From positions 56,767,905-56,831,904 of the forward strand of contig NC_133121.1 in assembly GCF_033568475.1 (NCBI RefSeq): a stretch of DNA of 64,000 nucleotides. Direction: 5' to 3'. Source of the DNA: Henckelia pumila (Eukaryota; Streptophyta; Magnoliopsida; Lamiales; Gesneriaceae). Below, piece by piece: positions 47,862-59,839 of this stretch (positions are counted from its first letter, which is position 1; every line of letters begins with the position of its first letter). Both the position numbers and the translations under genes were made by a program. The notes beneath the pieces were generated by a model. It was not told the DNA's origin and searched no databases. It saw only the letters and a program-made list of their open reading frames with translations.

Positions 47862-49543
47862 TGATGAAACTTAAAATTTGTAATTATTTATATGTTAAAA
47901 AGTGTGTTTTAAAATTTAAGTTTAATTAAAATTATGAAGTTGTATTATTTTAGTGTTATGTGTTTATATTTAAATGTTTTACTAAAATGTTGTATTTTAC
48001 GGTTTGCGCAGGTTTGGTAAAAATAAAATTACTCAAGCTACAGTGGTCATAATGGAGTAATCTCAAAACCTGTAGAATCACAAAAGAGGCATCTTCAACT
48101 TTGTAGAAGACAAGAAATTCCAAAAACTTCATTAAGATGATCAAAATAATAAAACATCAAAATGGAGATAGATTTACTTTTACTATGACCAGCTTGGAGT
48201 AAATATATCATAAGTATTTCATATTTTATCCAAAAGGGGTGAATGAGTTGTCCAAACACATCTACACAAAATATCCTACGTGTTCTATGTTGAAAAGAAA
48301 GGCTGAATCGGTGGTCTAAGGCATCAAACATGCCAATTAAAGTTGGGTCATGGTATTGACATTCAAGGAGACAAGCACCCACCAACTTTACTATTTCACA
48401 TTTAATAAGCCTTGGACTCTTCCTCTCATTTGGCCTATAAATAGATGTGTTGTATAAGCTTTGTAGTGTGCAAGAGTGTAGAGAATTCTTCATTTGTAAA
48501 ATAAATATTGTGTGTGTGAGAATAAAAGTTTGAGTGTGCAAGTTTCTCAAGTTCAAGTATGAAATTTCTTTTATCTTTATTCTTGAGTTTCATGTTCATG
48601 GAAAGCTAAATCTTTTTATGTCAAGGTGAAAAGGTTTCATTGTTGGTCAAGTATAATTTTGGATGATTTGTTGTTATCTATTTACATCAAATGCTTGGTA
48701 CCTTGAATGTGGTTACCTTGATTTGTTGTCAAATATGATACAATAATTACTACAATAATTATATACTATAAATATATGTATCTATTTATAATAAAGTCAT
48801 ATATATTATTTAGACGATAGCGTGACACTGTCGGTTGTTCTAAATAATATATTGTGATTTGAACTAACATTTACTTTATCGCATCTAACTTTTACTTTAT
48901 CGCAACTAACATTTACTTTTCCGCAACTAACATTTACTTTCTCGCATCTAACTTAAAGTCATATATTTTATTTAGACGATAGCGTGGCTCTGCCGGTTGT
49001 TCTAAATAAAATATTGTGATTTGATCTAACATTTACTTTTATGTCAATTTATATTTATGCATTTATATATATATTATGGGTACCATGTATTAAATATCGG
49101 TGGATATTAATATAGTGGGAACTATATTATATGATATACTTGTTTAAATATTTAATTGTTCTTTTTATGTTTATATTTATTCATCTATATATATATTATG
49201 GGTACCATGTATTAAATATCGGTTAATCTGATATTAATATAGTGGGAACTATATTATATGATATACTTGTTTAAATATTTCATTGTTCTTTTATGTTTAT
49301 TTTTATTTTAGTTTCTTTTATTTATTTTTATTTAGCAATCTTAATTAAACCAACAATGAACCTTTGAAACCTTGACAATTTTATAATTTGTGTATTTGAA
49401 GTTTTATAATAATATTTTCATCTATAATATATTATTGCTAAAATTAAACTTACAACATCCTCTCCGTGGATCGATCTCGTACTCACGAGTATATTACTTG
49501 CAGACAACCTACACTTGGGTGAATTACAATTTAAGTTGTAGCA
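47862..49543 (+). repeat. 3' LTR-position copy of E1, intron-less
   Basis: Begins TGATGAAACTT after the polypurine tract. It lacks the 72-nt intron, has two fewer 20-bp repeat units, and carries a ~130-bp tandem duplication around TATTATGGGTACCATGTATT (49068-49260) absent from the E1 5' LTR. The end is followed by AGTTTTT, i.e. the leader bases that normally lie between LTR and primer site, then by an inverted LTR. Confidence 0.85.
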
Positions 49544-49551
49544 AGTTTTTG

Positions 49552-51337
49552 TAAATTGTAATTCACCCAAGTGTAGGTTGTCTGCAAGTAATATACTCGT
49601 GAGTACGAGATCGATCCACGGAGAGGATGTTGTAAGTTTAATTTTAGCAATAATATATTATAGATGAAAATATTATTATAAAACTTCAAATACACAAATT
49701 ATAAAATTGTCAAGGTTTCAAAGGTTCATTGTTGGTTTAATTAAGATTGCTAAATAAAAATAAATAAAAGAAACTAAAATAAAAATAAACATAAAAGAAC
49801 AATGAAATATTTAAACAAGTATATCATATAATATAGTTCCCACTATATTAATATCAGATTAACCGATATTTAATACATGGTACCCATAATATATATATAG
49901 ATGAATAAATATAAACATAAAAAGAATAATTAAATATTTAAACAAGTATATCATATAATATAGTTCCCACTATATTAATATCCACCGATATTTAATACAT
50001 GGTACCCATAATATATATATAAATGCATAAATATAAATTGACATAAAAGTAAATGTTAGATCAAATCACAATATTTTATTTAGAACAACCGGCAGAGCCA
50101 CGCTATCGTCTAAATAAAATATATGACTTTATGTTAGATGCGATAAGGTAAATGTTAGTTGCGGAAAAGTAAAAGTTAGATGCGAGAAAGTAAATGTTAG
50201 TTGCGGAAAAGTAAATGTTAGTTGCGATAAAGTAAAAGTTAGATGCGATAAAGTAAATGTTAGTTCAAATCACAATATATTATTTAGAACAACCGACAGT
50301 GTCACGCTATCGTCTAAATAATATATATGACTTTATTATAAATAGATACATATATTTATAGTATATAATTATTGTAGTAATTATTGTATCATATTTGACA
50401 ACAAATCAAGGTAACCACATTCAAGGTACCAAGCATTTGATGTAAATAGATAACAACAAATCATCCAAAATTATACCTACAAATAAAGATCAATTAGTAA
50501 AAATAAAAATAGAAAAAAAAAGAATATACAAAATATAGACAATCTTACTTGACCAACAATGAAACCTTTTCACCTTGACATAAAAAGATTTAGCTTTCCA
50601 TGAACATGAAACTCAAGAATAAAGATAAAAGAAATTTCATACTTGAACTTGAGAAACTTGCACACTCAAACTTTTATTCTCACACACACAATATTTATTT
50701 TACAAATGAAGAATTCTCTACACTCTTGCACACTACAAATCTTATACAACACATCTATTTATAGGCCAAATGAGAGGAAGAGTCCAAGGCTCATTAAATG
50801 TGAAATAGTAAAGTTGGTGGGTGCTTGTCTCCTTGAATGTCAATACCATGACCCAACTTTAATTGGCATGTTTGATGCCTTAGACCACCGATTCAGCCTT
50901 TCATTTCAACATAGAACACGTAGGATATTTTGTGTAGATGTGTTTGGACAACTCATTCACCCCTTTTGGATAAAATATGAAATACTTATGATATTTTTAC
51001 TCCAAGCTGGTCATAGTAAAAGTAAATCTATCTCAATTTTGATGTTTTATTATTTTGATCATCTTAATGAAGTTTTTGGAATTTCTTGTCTTCTACAAAG
51101 TTGAAGATGCCTCTTTTGTGATTCTACAGGTTTTGAGATTACTCCATTATGACCACTGTAGCTTGAGTAATTTTATTTTTACCAAACCTGCGCAAACCGT
51201 AAAATTCAACATTTTAGTAAAACATTTAAATATAAACACATAACACTAAAATAATACAACTTCATAATTTTAATTAAACTTAAATTTTAAAACACACTTT
51301 TTAACATATAAATAATTACAAATTTTAAGTTTCATCA
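49552..51337 (-). repeat. Inverted LTR copy
   Basis: Reverse complement of the same LTR family: starts TAAATTGTAATTCACCC (missing the last ~12-18 LTR bases) and ends AAGTTTCATCA. It has the intron (50477-50548), the ~130-bp duplication and an inverted TATA box at 50756-50763. With the preceding LTR it forms a head-to-head palindrome with arms of about 1.7 kb and virtually no spacer. Confidence 0.9.
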
Positions 51338-52668
51338 CATAGTAAAGTTGGTGGGTGCTTGTCTCCTTGAATGTCAATACCATGACCCAACTTTAATTGT
51401 CATGTTTGATGCCTTAGACTCTTCCTCTCATTTGGCCTATAAATAGATGTGTTGTATAAGCTTTGTAGTGTGCAAGAGTGTAGAGAATTCTTCATTTGTA
51501 AAATAAATATTGTGTGTGTGAGAATAAAAGTTTGAGTGTGCAAGTTTCTCAAGTTCAAGTATGAAATTTCTTTTATCTTTATTCTTGAGTTTCATGTTCA
51601 TGGAAAGCTAAATCTTTTTATGTCAAGGTGAAAAGGTTTCATTGTTGGTCAAGTAAGATTGTCTATATTTTGTATATTCTTTTTTTTTCTATTTTTATTT
51701 TTACTAATTGATCTTTATTTGTAGGTATAATTTTGGATGATTTGTTGTTATCTATTTACATCAAATGCTTGGTACCTTGAATGTGGTTACCTTGATTTGT
51801 TGTCAAATATGATACAATAATTACTACAATAATTATATACTATAAATATATGTATCTATTTATAATAAAGTCATATATATTATTTAGATGATAGCGTGAC
51901 ACTGTCGGTTGTTCTAAATAATATATTGTGATTTGAACTAACATTTACTTTATCGCATCTAACTTTTACTTTATCGCAACTAACATTTACTTTTCCGCAA
52001 CTAACATTTACTTTCTCGCATCTAACTTTTACTTTTCCGCAACTAACATTTACTTTATCGCATCTAACATAAAGTCATATATTTTATTTAGACGATAGCG
52101 TGGCTCTGCCGGTTGTTCTAAATAAAATATTGTGATTTGATCTAACATTTACTTTTATGTCAATTTATATTTATGCATTTATATATATATTATGGGTACC
52201 ATGTATTAAATATCGGTGGATATTAATATAGTGGAAACTATATTATATGATATACTTGTTTAAATATTTAATTATTCTTTTTATGTTTATATTTATTCAT
52301 CTATATATATATTATGGGTACCATGTATTAAATATCGGTTAATCTGATATTAATATAGTGGGAACTATATTATATGATATACTTGTTTAAATATTTCATT
52401 GTTCTTTTATGTTTATTTTTATTTTAGTTTCTTTTATTTATTTTTATTTAGCAATCTTAATTAAACCAACAATGAACCTTTGAAACCTTGACAATTTTAT
52501 AATTTGTGTATTTGAAGTTTTATAATAATATTTTCATCTATAATATATTATTGCTAAAATTAAACTTACAACATCCTCTCCGTGGATCGATCTCGTACTC
52601 ACGAGTATATTACTTGCAGACAACCTACACTTGGGTGAATTACAATTTAAGTTGTAGCAAGTTTTTGG
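51338..52668 (+). repeat. Chimeric LTR fragments
   Basis: 51338-51419 is a second, short inverted LTR piece (equivalent to about 50803-50884). At a GACT microhomology (51417-51420) it switches to a forward LTR fragment that starts just upstream of the TATA box and runs to the LTR end plus AGTTTTTGG, the first bases of the primer site. It has the intron and the duplication. Confidence 0.85.
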
Positions 52669-54302
52669 AGTGTGTTTTAAAATTTAAGTTTAATTAAAAT
52701 TATGAAGTTGTATTATTTTAGTGTTATGTGTTTATATTTAAATGTTTTACTAAAATGTTGTATTTTACGGTTTACGCAGGTTTGGTAAAAATAAAATTAC
52801 TCAAGCTACAGAGGTCATAATGGAGTAATCTCAAAACCTGTAGAATCACAAAAGAGGCATCTTCAACTTTGTAGAAGACAAGAAATTCCAAAAACTTCAT
52901 TAAGATGATCAAAATAATAAAACATCAAAATGGAGATAGATTTACTTTTACTATGACCAGCTTGGAGTAAAAATATCATAAGTATTTCATATTTTATCCA
53001 AAAGGGGTGAATGAGTTGTCCAAACACATCTACACAAAATATCCTACGTGTTCTATGTTGAAAAGAAAGGCTGAATCGTGGTCTAAGGCATCAAACATGC
53101 CAATTAAAGTTGGGTCATGGTATTGACATTCAAGGAGACAAGCACCCACCAACTTTACTATTTCACATTTAATAAGCCTTGGACTCTTCCTCTCATTTGG
53201 CCTATAAATAGATATGTTGTATAAGCTTTGTAGTGTGCAAGAGTGTAGAGAATTCTTCATTTGTAAAATAAATATTGTGTGTGTGAGAATAAAAGTTTGA
53301 GTGTGCAAGTTTCTCAAGTTCAAGTATGAAATTTCTTTTATCTTTATTCTTGAGTTTCATGTTCATGGAAAGCTAAATCTTTTTATGTCAAGGTGAAAAG
53401 GTTTCATTGTTGGTCAAGTAAGATTGTCTATATTTTGTATATTCTTTTCTTTTCTATTTTTATTTTTACTAATTGATCTTTATTTGTAGGTATAATTTTG
53501 GATGATTTGTTGTTATCTATTTACATCAAATGCTTGGTACCTTGAATGTGGTTACCTTGATTTGTTGTCAAATATGATACAATAAATACTACAATAATTA
53601 TATACTATAAATATATGTATCTATTTATAATAAAGTCATATATATTATTTAGACGATAGCGTGACACTGTCGGTTGTTCTAAATAATATATTGTGATTTG
53701 AACTAACATTTACTTTCTCGCATCTAACTTTTACTTTATCGCAACTAACATTTACTTTTCCGCAACTAACATTTACTTTCTCGCATCTAACTTTTACTTT
53801 TCCGCAACTAACATTTGCTTTATCGCATCTAACATAAAGTCATATATTTTATTTAGACGATAGCGTGGCTCTGCCGGTTGTTCTAAATAAAATATTGTGA
53901 TTTGATCTAACATTTACTTTTATGTCAATTTATATTTATGCATTTATATATATATTATGGGTACCATGTATTAAATATCGGTTAATCTGATATTAATATA
54001 GTGGGAACTATATTATATGATATACTTGTTTAAATATTTCATTGTTCTTTTATGTTTATTTTTATTTTAGTTTCTTTTATTTATTTTTATTTAGCAATCT
54101 TAATTAAACCAACAATGAACCTTTGAAACCTTGACAATTTTATAATTTGTGTATTTGAAGTTTTATAATAATATTTTCATCTATAATATATTATTGCTAA
54201 AATTAAACTTACAACATCCTCTCCGTGGATCGATCTCGTACTCACGAGTATATTACTTGCAGACAACCTACACTTGGGTGAATTACAATTTAAGTTGTAG
54301 CA
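52669..54302 (+). repeat. 5' LTR of E2, first 39 bp missing
   Basis: Begins at AGTGTGTTTTAAAATTTAAG, LTR position 40, directly joined to the preceding LTR fragment. It has the intron (53418-53489) and no ~130-bp duplication, like the E1 5' LTR. Confidence 0.9.
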
Positions 54303-54308
54303 AGTTTT

Positions 54309-54326
54309 TGGCGCCGTTGCCGGGGA
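54309..54326 (+). other. E2 primer binding site (tRNA-Asp)
   Basis: TGGCGCCGTTGCCGGGGA, perfect complement of the tRNA-Asp 3' end, seven bases after the LTR end. Confidence 0.85.
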
Positions 54327-54381
54327 GGTATAAATTAAGTTTAATTTTTTATTATGTAAATAGTATGTTGTTTTTAATTGT

Positions 54382-57300
54382 ATGATTGTTTGGAGTCGTA
54401 AACAAAGTGGTAGACTTGTTCGAGTAACTGAAAATATTTTAAACATGGACGATAATTCTAATAATCAAGATGATAATAATAATAATAATCATCATCAAGA
54501 TTATGAACAACCAAGAACACTTAGGCACCATATGAACCCAATAAGAACTAGTACACCATCTTGTTTAGTTTTTCCTCCTGATGCATCTAATTTCAATTTT
54601 AAGCCACAAGTCATTCAACTTTTACCAAATTTTCATGGCTTAGATTCTGAAAATCCATATTTGCATTTAAGAGAATTTGAGGAGGTTTGCAACACTTATA
54701 ATGATCAAAATTGTAGCATGGATACTGTTCGATTAAAGCTTTTCCCTTTTTCCTTAAAAGATAAAGCTAAAACATGGTTGCAAAATTTGAGATCAAGTTC
54801 AATAAGATCATGGGAAGAAATGCAACAACAATTTCTAAAAAAGTTTTTTCCTTCCCATAGAACAAACTCTTTTAAAAGACAAATTACAACTTTTTCTCAA
54901 AAACAAGGGGAAACATTTTATCAATGTTGGGATAGATATAAAGAGTTACTTAATACATGCCCACATCATGGTTTTGAAATATGGAGAATAGTTTCTCACT
55001 TTTATGAAGGTTTAATACCTAAAGATAGGCAAATGATAGAATTCATGTGTAATGGAACTTTTGAAGATAAAAACCCAAATGAAGCTATGGAATATTTGGA
55101 GTCATTAGCAGAAAATGCTCAAAATTGGGATAATATAGGCTCAATTGAACCACCAAGTAAAACCAATAATTCAACAAATGGGGGTGGTATTTATCATCTT
55201 AAAGATGATGTAGATGTTCAAGCTAAACTTGCATCTTTAGCAAGAAAAATCGAGTCATTAGAAATGAAAAAGAGTGATCAATTAAAAAGTGTTCAAGAAA
55301 TTGTTTGTCATATATGTGACACACATGATCATCTTACAAAAAATTGTCCTACTTTGCCTTCATTTAAAGAATGTCTCCATGAACAAGCCAATTATGTTAA
55401 CAATTTTAAAAAACCAACATTAGATCCTTTTTCACAAACATACAATCCTGGTTGGAGAAATCATCCCAATTTTAGTTGGAGGAACGATAATAATGCACAA
55501 CCTTCACAACAACCTTTTCAAAATAACCAAAATCATCAAGGTTATGCTCCTTATATCCCACCTCCAAGAAAAAATTTTGAAGATGAAATTCATGCATACA
55601 TTCAAAAGCAAGAGTCTATCAATATTCAAAACATTCAATCTATGAATGATTTGAAAGAAACTCTTGCAAAATTTGCATCTGCACTTAATATTCATGAAAA
55701 AGGAAAATTTCCATCTCAACCACAACCTAATCCTAAAAATCAAAATCAAGAAAAATTTGATCAAGTAAAATCTGTTATTACTCTTAGAAGTGGTAAAATA
55801 GTTAATGATCCATATAGTGATGAAAACAAATATCAGTCAAACTCAAAGAGTAAGGATGAAAATCTTGATACTTTCGAGAAAGATGATACTTTGAGTCCTA
55901 AGATTAAGAAAGTTGATGATAAATTATCTGAAATAATATGTGAGTCAAATAAGCATGTTCCTTTCCCTCATGCATTAGTTAATAATAAAAAACAAAAAAA
56001 TGATTCTGATATTTATGAAGTTTTTAAACAAGTAAAAATAAATATTCCATTATTAGATGCTATTAAACAAGTGCCTTCTTATGCAAAGTTTTTAAAAGAT
56101 TTATGTACTGTAAAAAGACAATTGCATGTAAAGAAGAAAGCATTCTTAACGGAGCAAGTAAGTTCTATTATTCAAAATAATTCTACTTTGAAATATAAAG
56201 ATCCCGGTTGTCCAACAATTTCATGTATTATTGGAAAAAATAAAATTAAAAAAGCTTTGTTAGATTTGGGAGCAAGTGTGAATTTAATTCCTTATTCAGT
56301 TTATGAAAAGCTTAAGTTGGGAGATTTAAAACCTACATCTGTTACTCTTTTACTAGCCGATAGGTCAATCAAAATACCTAGAGGTATCGTAGAAGATGTG
56401 TTAGTTCAAGTCGATAAATTCATATATCCTGTGAATTTTATTGTCTTGGATACACAACCAATAGAAGTACATAACGAAATTCCAGTAATATTGGGACGTC
56501 CATTTCTAGCAACTTCAAATGCTTTAATTAATTGTCGAAATGGAATAATGAAATTGTCTTTTGGAAATATGACTTTAGAACTTAATGTGTTCAATTTATG
56601 TAAACAACCAAGTATTAATGAAGATGAAGATGATAATGCAATAGAAACAATTGTGGAAGAAAATATACACCAAGAAAACTTAAATCAACAATCTGAAGTT
56701 TGTTTAGTGGAAAGTTTTGATTCAAAAAATGTTTTTAAATCAAAGTTATTTGAAGAAATTAATGAACTTGAAGAAGTAAAAGAAAATGATCATCCAAAAC
56801 TTGAATTAAAACCCTTGCCAATAGAATTAAAATATGCTTTTCTTGGTGAAAATCAAACATATCCTATTGTAATATCTTCTACCCTCTTACCAAAACAAGA
56901 AGAAGATGTAATAACACTACTTAAAAAACACAAAAATGCAATTGGATGGACTTTGCAAGATATAAAAGGTATAAATCCTTTAATCTACACACATAGAATT
57001 CACTTGGAAGAAAATGCTAAAACATATCAACAACCACAAAGAAGATTAAATCCACACATGAAAGAAGTTGTTAAAAATGAAGTTTTAAAACTATTAGATA
57101 CCGGAATTATTTATCCAATCTCGGATAGTAAATGGGTAAGTCCAACACAAGTAGTACCAAAAAAATCAGGCATCACTGTTATAAAAAATGAAAAGGGAGA
57201 ATTATTACAAGCTAGGATTCCATCTAGTTGGCGTATGTGCATTGATTATAGAAAATTAAATGATGCAACTAGAAAAGATCACTTTCCGTTACCATTTTTA

Positions 57301-59691
57301 GATCAAATTTTAGAGAAAGTGGCAGGTAATCCTTATTATTGTTTTCTTGATGGGTATTCGGGGTATTATCAAATACCAATATCATTAGAAGATCAAGAAA
57401 AAACTACTTTCACTTGTCCGTTCGGAACTTTTGCTTTTAAAAGAATGCCATTTGGTTTATGTAATGCCCCGGCTACTTTTCAAAGATGCATGCTAAGTAT
57501 TTTTAGTGACATGATTGAAGAATTTGTGGAAGTTTTTATGGATGATATAACTGTTTTTGGAAACTCATTTGAAAACTGTCTTAAAAATTTGGAAGAAGTT
57601 TTAAAAAGATGTGAAGAAAAAAATCTTGTTTTAAATTGGGAAAAATGTCACTACATGGTTAAATCCGGAATTGTGTTAGGGCATGTCATATCTGAAAAAG
57701 GAATTGAAGTTGATAAAGCTAAGGTTGATGTTATTGCTAATCTACCATCACCAAACACGATCAAAGAAATTCGATCATTTTTGGGTCATGCGGGATTTTA
57801 TAGAAGATTTATAAAAAATTTTAGCATAATATCGAAACCAATTTCAAATCTTTTAACAAAAGATGCACAATTTGAATGGACTCAAGAATGTGAAACTGCT
57901 TTTAAAAAAATAATTAATCTTTTAACTACATCACCTATTTTACAACCTCCTGATTGGTCTTTACCATTTGAATTAATGTGTGATGCAAGTGATTATGCTG
58001 TAGGAGCCGTGTTAGGACAAAGAAAAGAAGGTAAACCTTATGTGATCTATTATGCAAGTAGAACCTTAAATAGTGCTCAAATCAATTATTCAACAACTGA
58101 AAAAGAATTACTTTCAGTAGTGTTTGCATTAGATAAATTTCGATCCTATTTAATTGGTTCTACTACTATTGTTTACACTGATCATTCTGCCATAAAATAT
58201 TTATCAAATAAACAAGATGCTAAGCCGAGATTAATAAGATGGATTTTGTTGTTACAAGAATTTGATCTTGTAATAAGAGATAAAAAAGGAAAAGAAAATG
58301 TAGTAGCCGATCATTTATCAAGAATAATTTTTGAATCATCTCAAAATGAAATACCAATAAATGAAAATTTTCCGGATGATCAACTATTTTATGCTACTAC
58401 TATGCCTTGGTTTGCTAATATTGTAAATTTTCTTGTGACAAATAAAATGCCTTCTCATTGGAATTCACAAGATAAAAATAAATTCTTGAAAGAGGTCAAA
58501 AAATTTTATTGGGATGATCCTTATTTGTTTAAGTATTGTCCTGATCAAATTTTTCGACGATGCATACCCGACAATGAGGTAAGTAGTGTCATTAAATTTT
58601 GTCATTCTGAGGCATGTGGAGGTCATTTTTCGTCAAAGAAAACAGCTGCAAAAATCTTTCAATGTGGATTTTATTGGCCTTCTTTATTCAAAGATACACA
58701 TTCATTTTGCAAATCTTGTGAAAATTGTCAGAAAATGGGTTCAATTTCAAAACGAAACATGATGCCTTTAAATCCAATCATGATTATTGAAATATTTGAC
58801 AGTTGGGGAATAGATTTTATGGGTCCATTTCCATTATCTTTTGGATTCACTTATATTTTAGTAGCTGTCGATTATGTTTCAAAATGGATTGAAGCAATTG
58901 CATGTAGAACTAATGATCATAAAGTTGTGATAAAATTTTTGAAAGAAAATATTTTTAGTCGATTTGGAATACCTAGAGCTATAATAAGTGATGGGGGAAG
59001 TCATTTTATAAATAAATCATTTTCTTCGTTGTTAAGAAAATATGGTATTACACATAAAGTCTCTACTCCATATCACCCTCAAACGAATGGTCAGGTTGAA
59101 CTTGCAAATAAAGAAATAAAACAAATTTTGGAAAAAACAGTCAATCCAAATCGAAAAGATTGGTCTTTAAGATTAAGTGATGCATTATGGGCATATAGAA
59201 CTGCATTTAAAACATCATTGGGGATGTCACCATATAGATTAGTTTTTGGAAAGCATTGTCATTTACCTGTTGAAATTGAACATAAAGCTTATTGGGCAAT
59301 TAAAGCATTTAATACTAATTTAGATGATGCATCTAAATCAAGAAAATTGCAATTAAATGAACTAGAAGAATTAAGAAATGATGCATATGAAAATGCAAAG
59401 ATTTATAAAGATAAAACAAAAGCATTTCATGATAAAAATATTATGAGAAAATCTTTTGAAATCGGAAAAAAAGTTTTACTTTATAATTCTCGCTTGCATT
59501 TGTTTCCAGGAAAACTTAGATCGCGATGGTCTGGACCATTTATTGTTAAATTTGTCTATCCTCATGGTGCTGTTGATGTTGAAAATCCTAAAAATAATAA
59601 TGTATTTAAAGTTAATGGGCAAAGACTTAAACCGTTTATAGAAAATGAAGTTCTTAATGAAGAGTTTATGCCTTTATATGATCCAACTTAA
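54382..59691 (+). CDS. gag-pol: Intact Athila-like gag-pol polyprotein
   Basis: 1769 aa without a break. Capsid (retrotransposon gag) about residues 85-215. Zinc knuckle C309-X2-C312-X4-H317-X4-C322. Protease with LLDLGAS at 626-632 (D628; D-L-G-A-S is the Athila-type variant of D-T/S-G). Reverse transcriptase with the VFMDD active site, D1054-D1055. RNase H starting near D1201 ([14 protein letters not shown]). Integrase with zinc-binding segment (from about 1410) and catalytic D1478, D1537 and E1573, giving exact DD35E spacing. No chromodomain is seen, as expected outside the chromoviruses. All catalytic residues I can check are present, so this copy may be competent. The ATG at 54445 ([10 protein letters not shown]) is an alternative start. 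Upstream leader ATGs are followed by quick stops. Confidence 0.95.
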   Translation: MIVWSRKQSGRLVRVTENILNMDDNSNNQDDNNNNNHHQDYEQPRTLRHHMNPIRTSTPSCLVFPPDASNFNFKPQVIQLLPNFHGLDSENPYLHLREFEEVCNTYNDQNCSMDTVRLKLFPFSLKDKAKTWLQNLRSSSIRSWEEMQQQFLKKFFPSHRTNSFKRQITTFSQKQGETFYQCWDRYKELLNTCPHHGFEIWRIVSHFYEGLIPKDRQMIEFMCNGTFEDKNPNEAMEYLESLAENAQNWDNIGSIEPPSKTNNSTNGGGIYHLKDDVDVQAKLASLARKIESLEMKKSDQLKSVQEIVCHICDTHDHLTKNCPTLPSFKECLHEQANYVNNFKKPTLDPFSQTYNPGWRNHPNFSWRNDNNAQPSQQPFQNNQNHQGYAPYIPPPRKNFEDEIHAYIQKQESINIQNIQSMNDLKETLAKFASALNIHEKGKFPSQPQPNPKNQNQEKFDQVKSVITLRSGKIVNDPYSDENKYQSNSKSKDENLDTFEKDDTLSPKIKKVDDKLSEIICESNKHVPFPHALVNNKKQKNDSDIYEVFKQVKINIPLLDAIKQVPSYAKFLKDLCTVKRQLHVKKKAFLTEQVSSIIQNNSTLKYKDPGCPTISCIIGKNKIKKALLDLGASVNLIPYSVYEKLKLGDLKPTSVTLLLADRSIKIPRGIVEDVLVQVDKFIYPVNFIVLDTQPIEVHNEIPVILGRPFLATSNALINCRNGIMKLSFGNMTLELNVFNLCKQPSINEDEDDNAIETIVEENIHQENLNQQSEVCLVESFDSKNVFKSKLFEEINELEEVKENDHPKLELKPLPIELKYAFLGENQTYPIVISSTLLPKQEEDVITLLKKHKNAIGWTLQDIKGINPLIYTHRIHLEENAKTYQQPQRRLNPHMKEVVKNEVLKLLDTGIIYPISDSKWVSPTQVVPKKSGITVIKNEKGELLQARIPSSWRMCIDYRKLNDATRKDHFPLPFLDQILEKVAGNPYYCFLDGYSGYYQIPISLEDQEKTTFTCPFGTFAFKRMPFGLCNAPATFQRCMLSIFSDMIEEFVEVFMDDITVFGNSFENCLKNLEEVLKRCEEKNLVLNWEKCHYMVKSGIVLGHVISEKGIEVDKAKVDVIANLPSPNTIKEIRSFLGHAGFYRRFIKNFSIISKPISNLLTKDAQFEWTQECETAFKKIINLLTTSPILQPPDWSLPFELMCDASDYAVGAVLGQRKEGKPYVIYYASRTLNSAQINYSTTEKELLSVVFALDKFRSYLIGSTTIVYTDHSAIKYLSNKQDAKPRLIRWILLLQEFDLVIRDKKGKENVVADHLSRIIFESSQNEIPINENFPDDQLFYATTMPWFANIVNFLVTNKMPSHWNSQDKNKFLKEVKKFYWDDPYLFKYCPDQIFRRCIPDNEVSSVIKFCHSEACGGHFSSKKTAAKIFQCGFYWPSLFKDTHSFCKSCENCQKMGSISKRNMMPLNPIMIIEIFDSWGIDFMGPFPLSFGFTYILVAVDYVSKWIEAIACRTNDHKVVIKFLKENIFSRFGIPRAIISDGGSHFINKSFSSLLRKYGITHKVSTPYHPQTNGQVELANKEIKQILEKTVNPNRKDWSLRLSDALWAYRTAFKTSLGMSPYRLVFGKHCHLPVEIEHKAYWAIKAFNTNLDDASKSRKLQLNELEELRNDAYENAKIYKDKTKAFHDKNIMRKSFEIGKKVLLYNSRLHLFPGKLRSRWSGPFIVKFVYPHGAVDVENPKNNNVFKVNGQRLKPFIENEVLNEEFMPLYDPT

Positions 59692-59698
59692 TTGTTAC

Positions 59699-59723
59699 TT
59701 ATATTTTTATTTTATTTTTGCAG
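59699..59723 (+). promoter_or_regulatory. Splice-acceptor-like site after E2 pol
   Basis: T-rich tract ending TTTTGCAG at 59723, eight codons or so after the pol stop. The following 116 bases to the accessory ORF contain no ATG but a conserved GC-richer segment (CACTTCCCGGTTAAGTGGCG, about 59733-59752) able to fold. Confidence 0.5.
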
Positions 59724-59839
59724 AATTGAGTTCACTTCCCGGTTAAGTGGCGGATAACGGTACTCCGTGACTACTTTCAGTCGGTTTTATTTCAATTTCC
59801 CAAAATAATTGAATATATATATATATATAAATATATATT

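Larger units (their letters stand above)
38612..49543 (+). mobile_element. Athila-like Ty3/gypsy element E1 with accessory ORF
   Basis: Order: 5' LTR (38612-40285), tRNA-Asp primer site, gag-pol (one nonsense codon), splice-acceptor-like site, accessory ORF 45827-46381, ~1.5-kb 3' non-coding region, polypurine tract, 3' LTR-like copy (47862-49543). It interrupts copia B RNase H. The two LTRs differ structurally (intron presence, a ~130-bp duplication, repeat number), so the right LTR is probably not the original partner. No TSD can be shown on the right. Confidence 0.85.
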
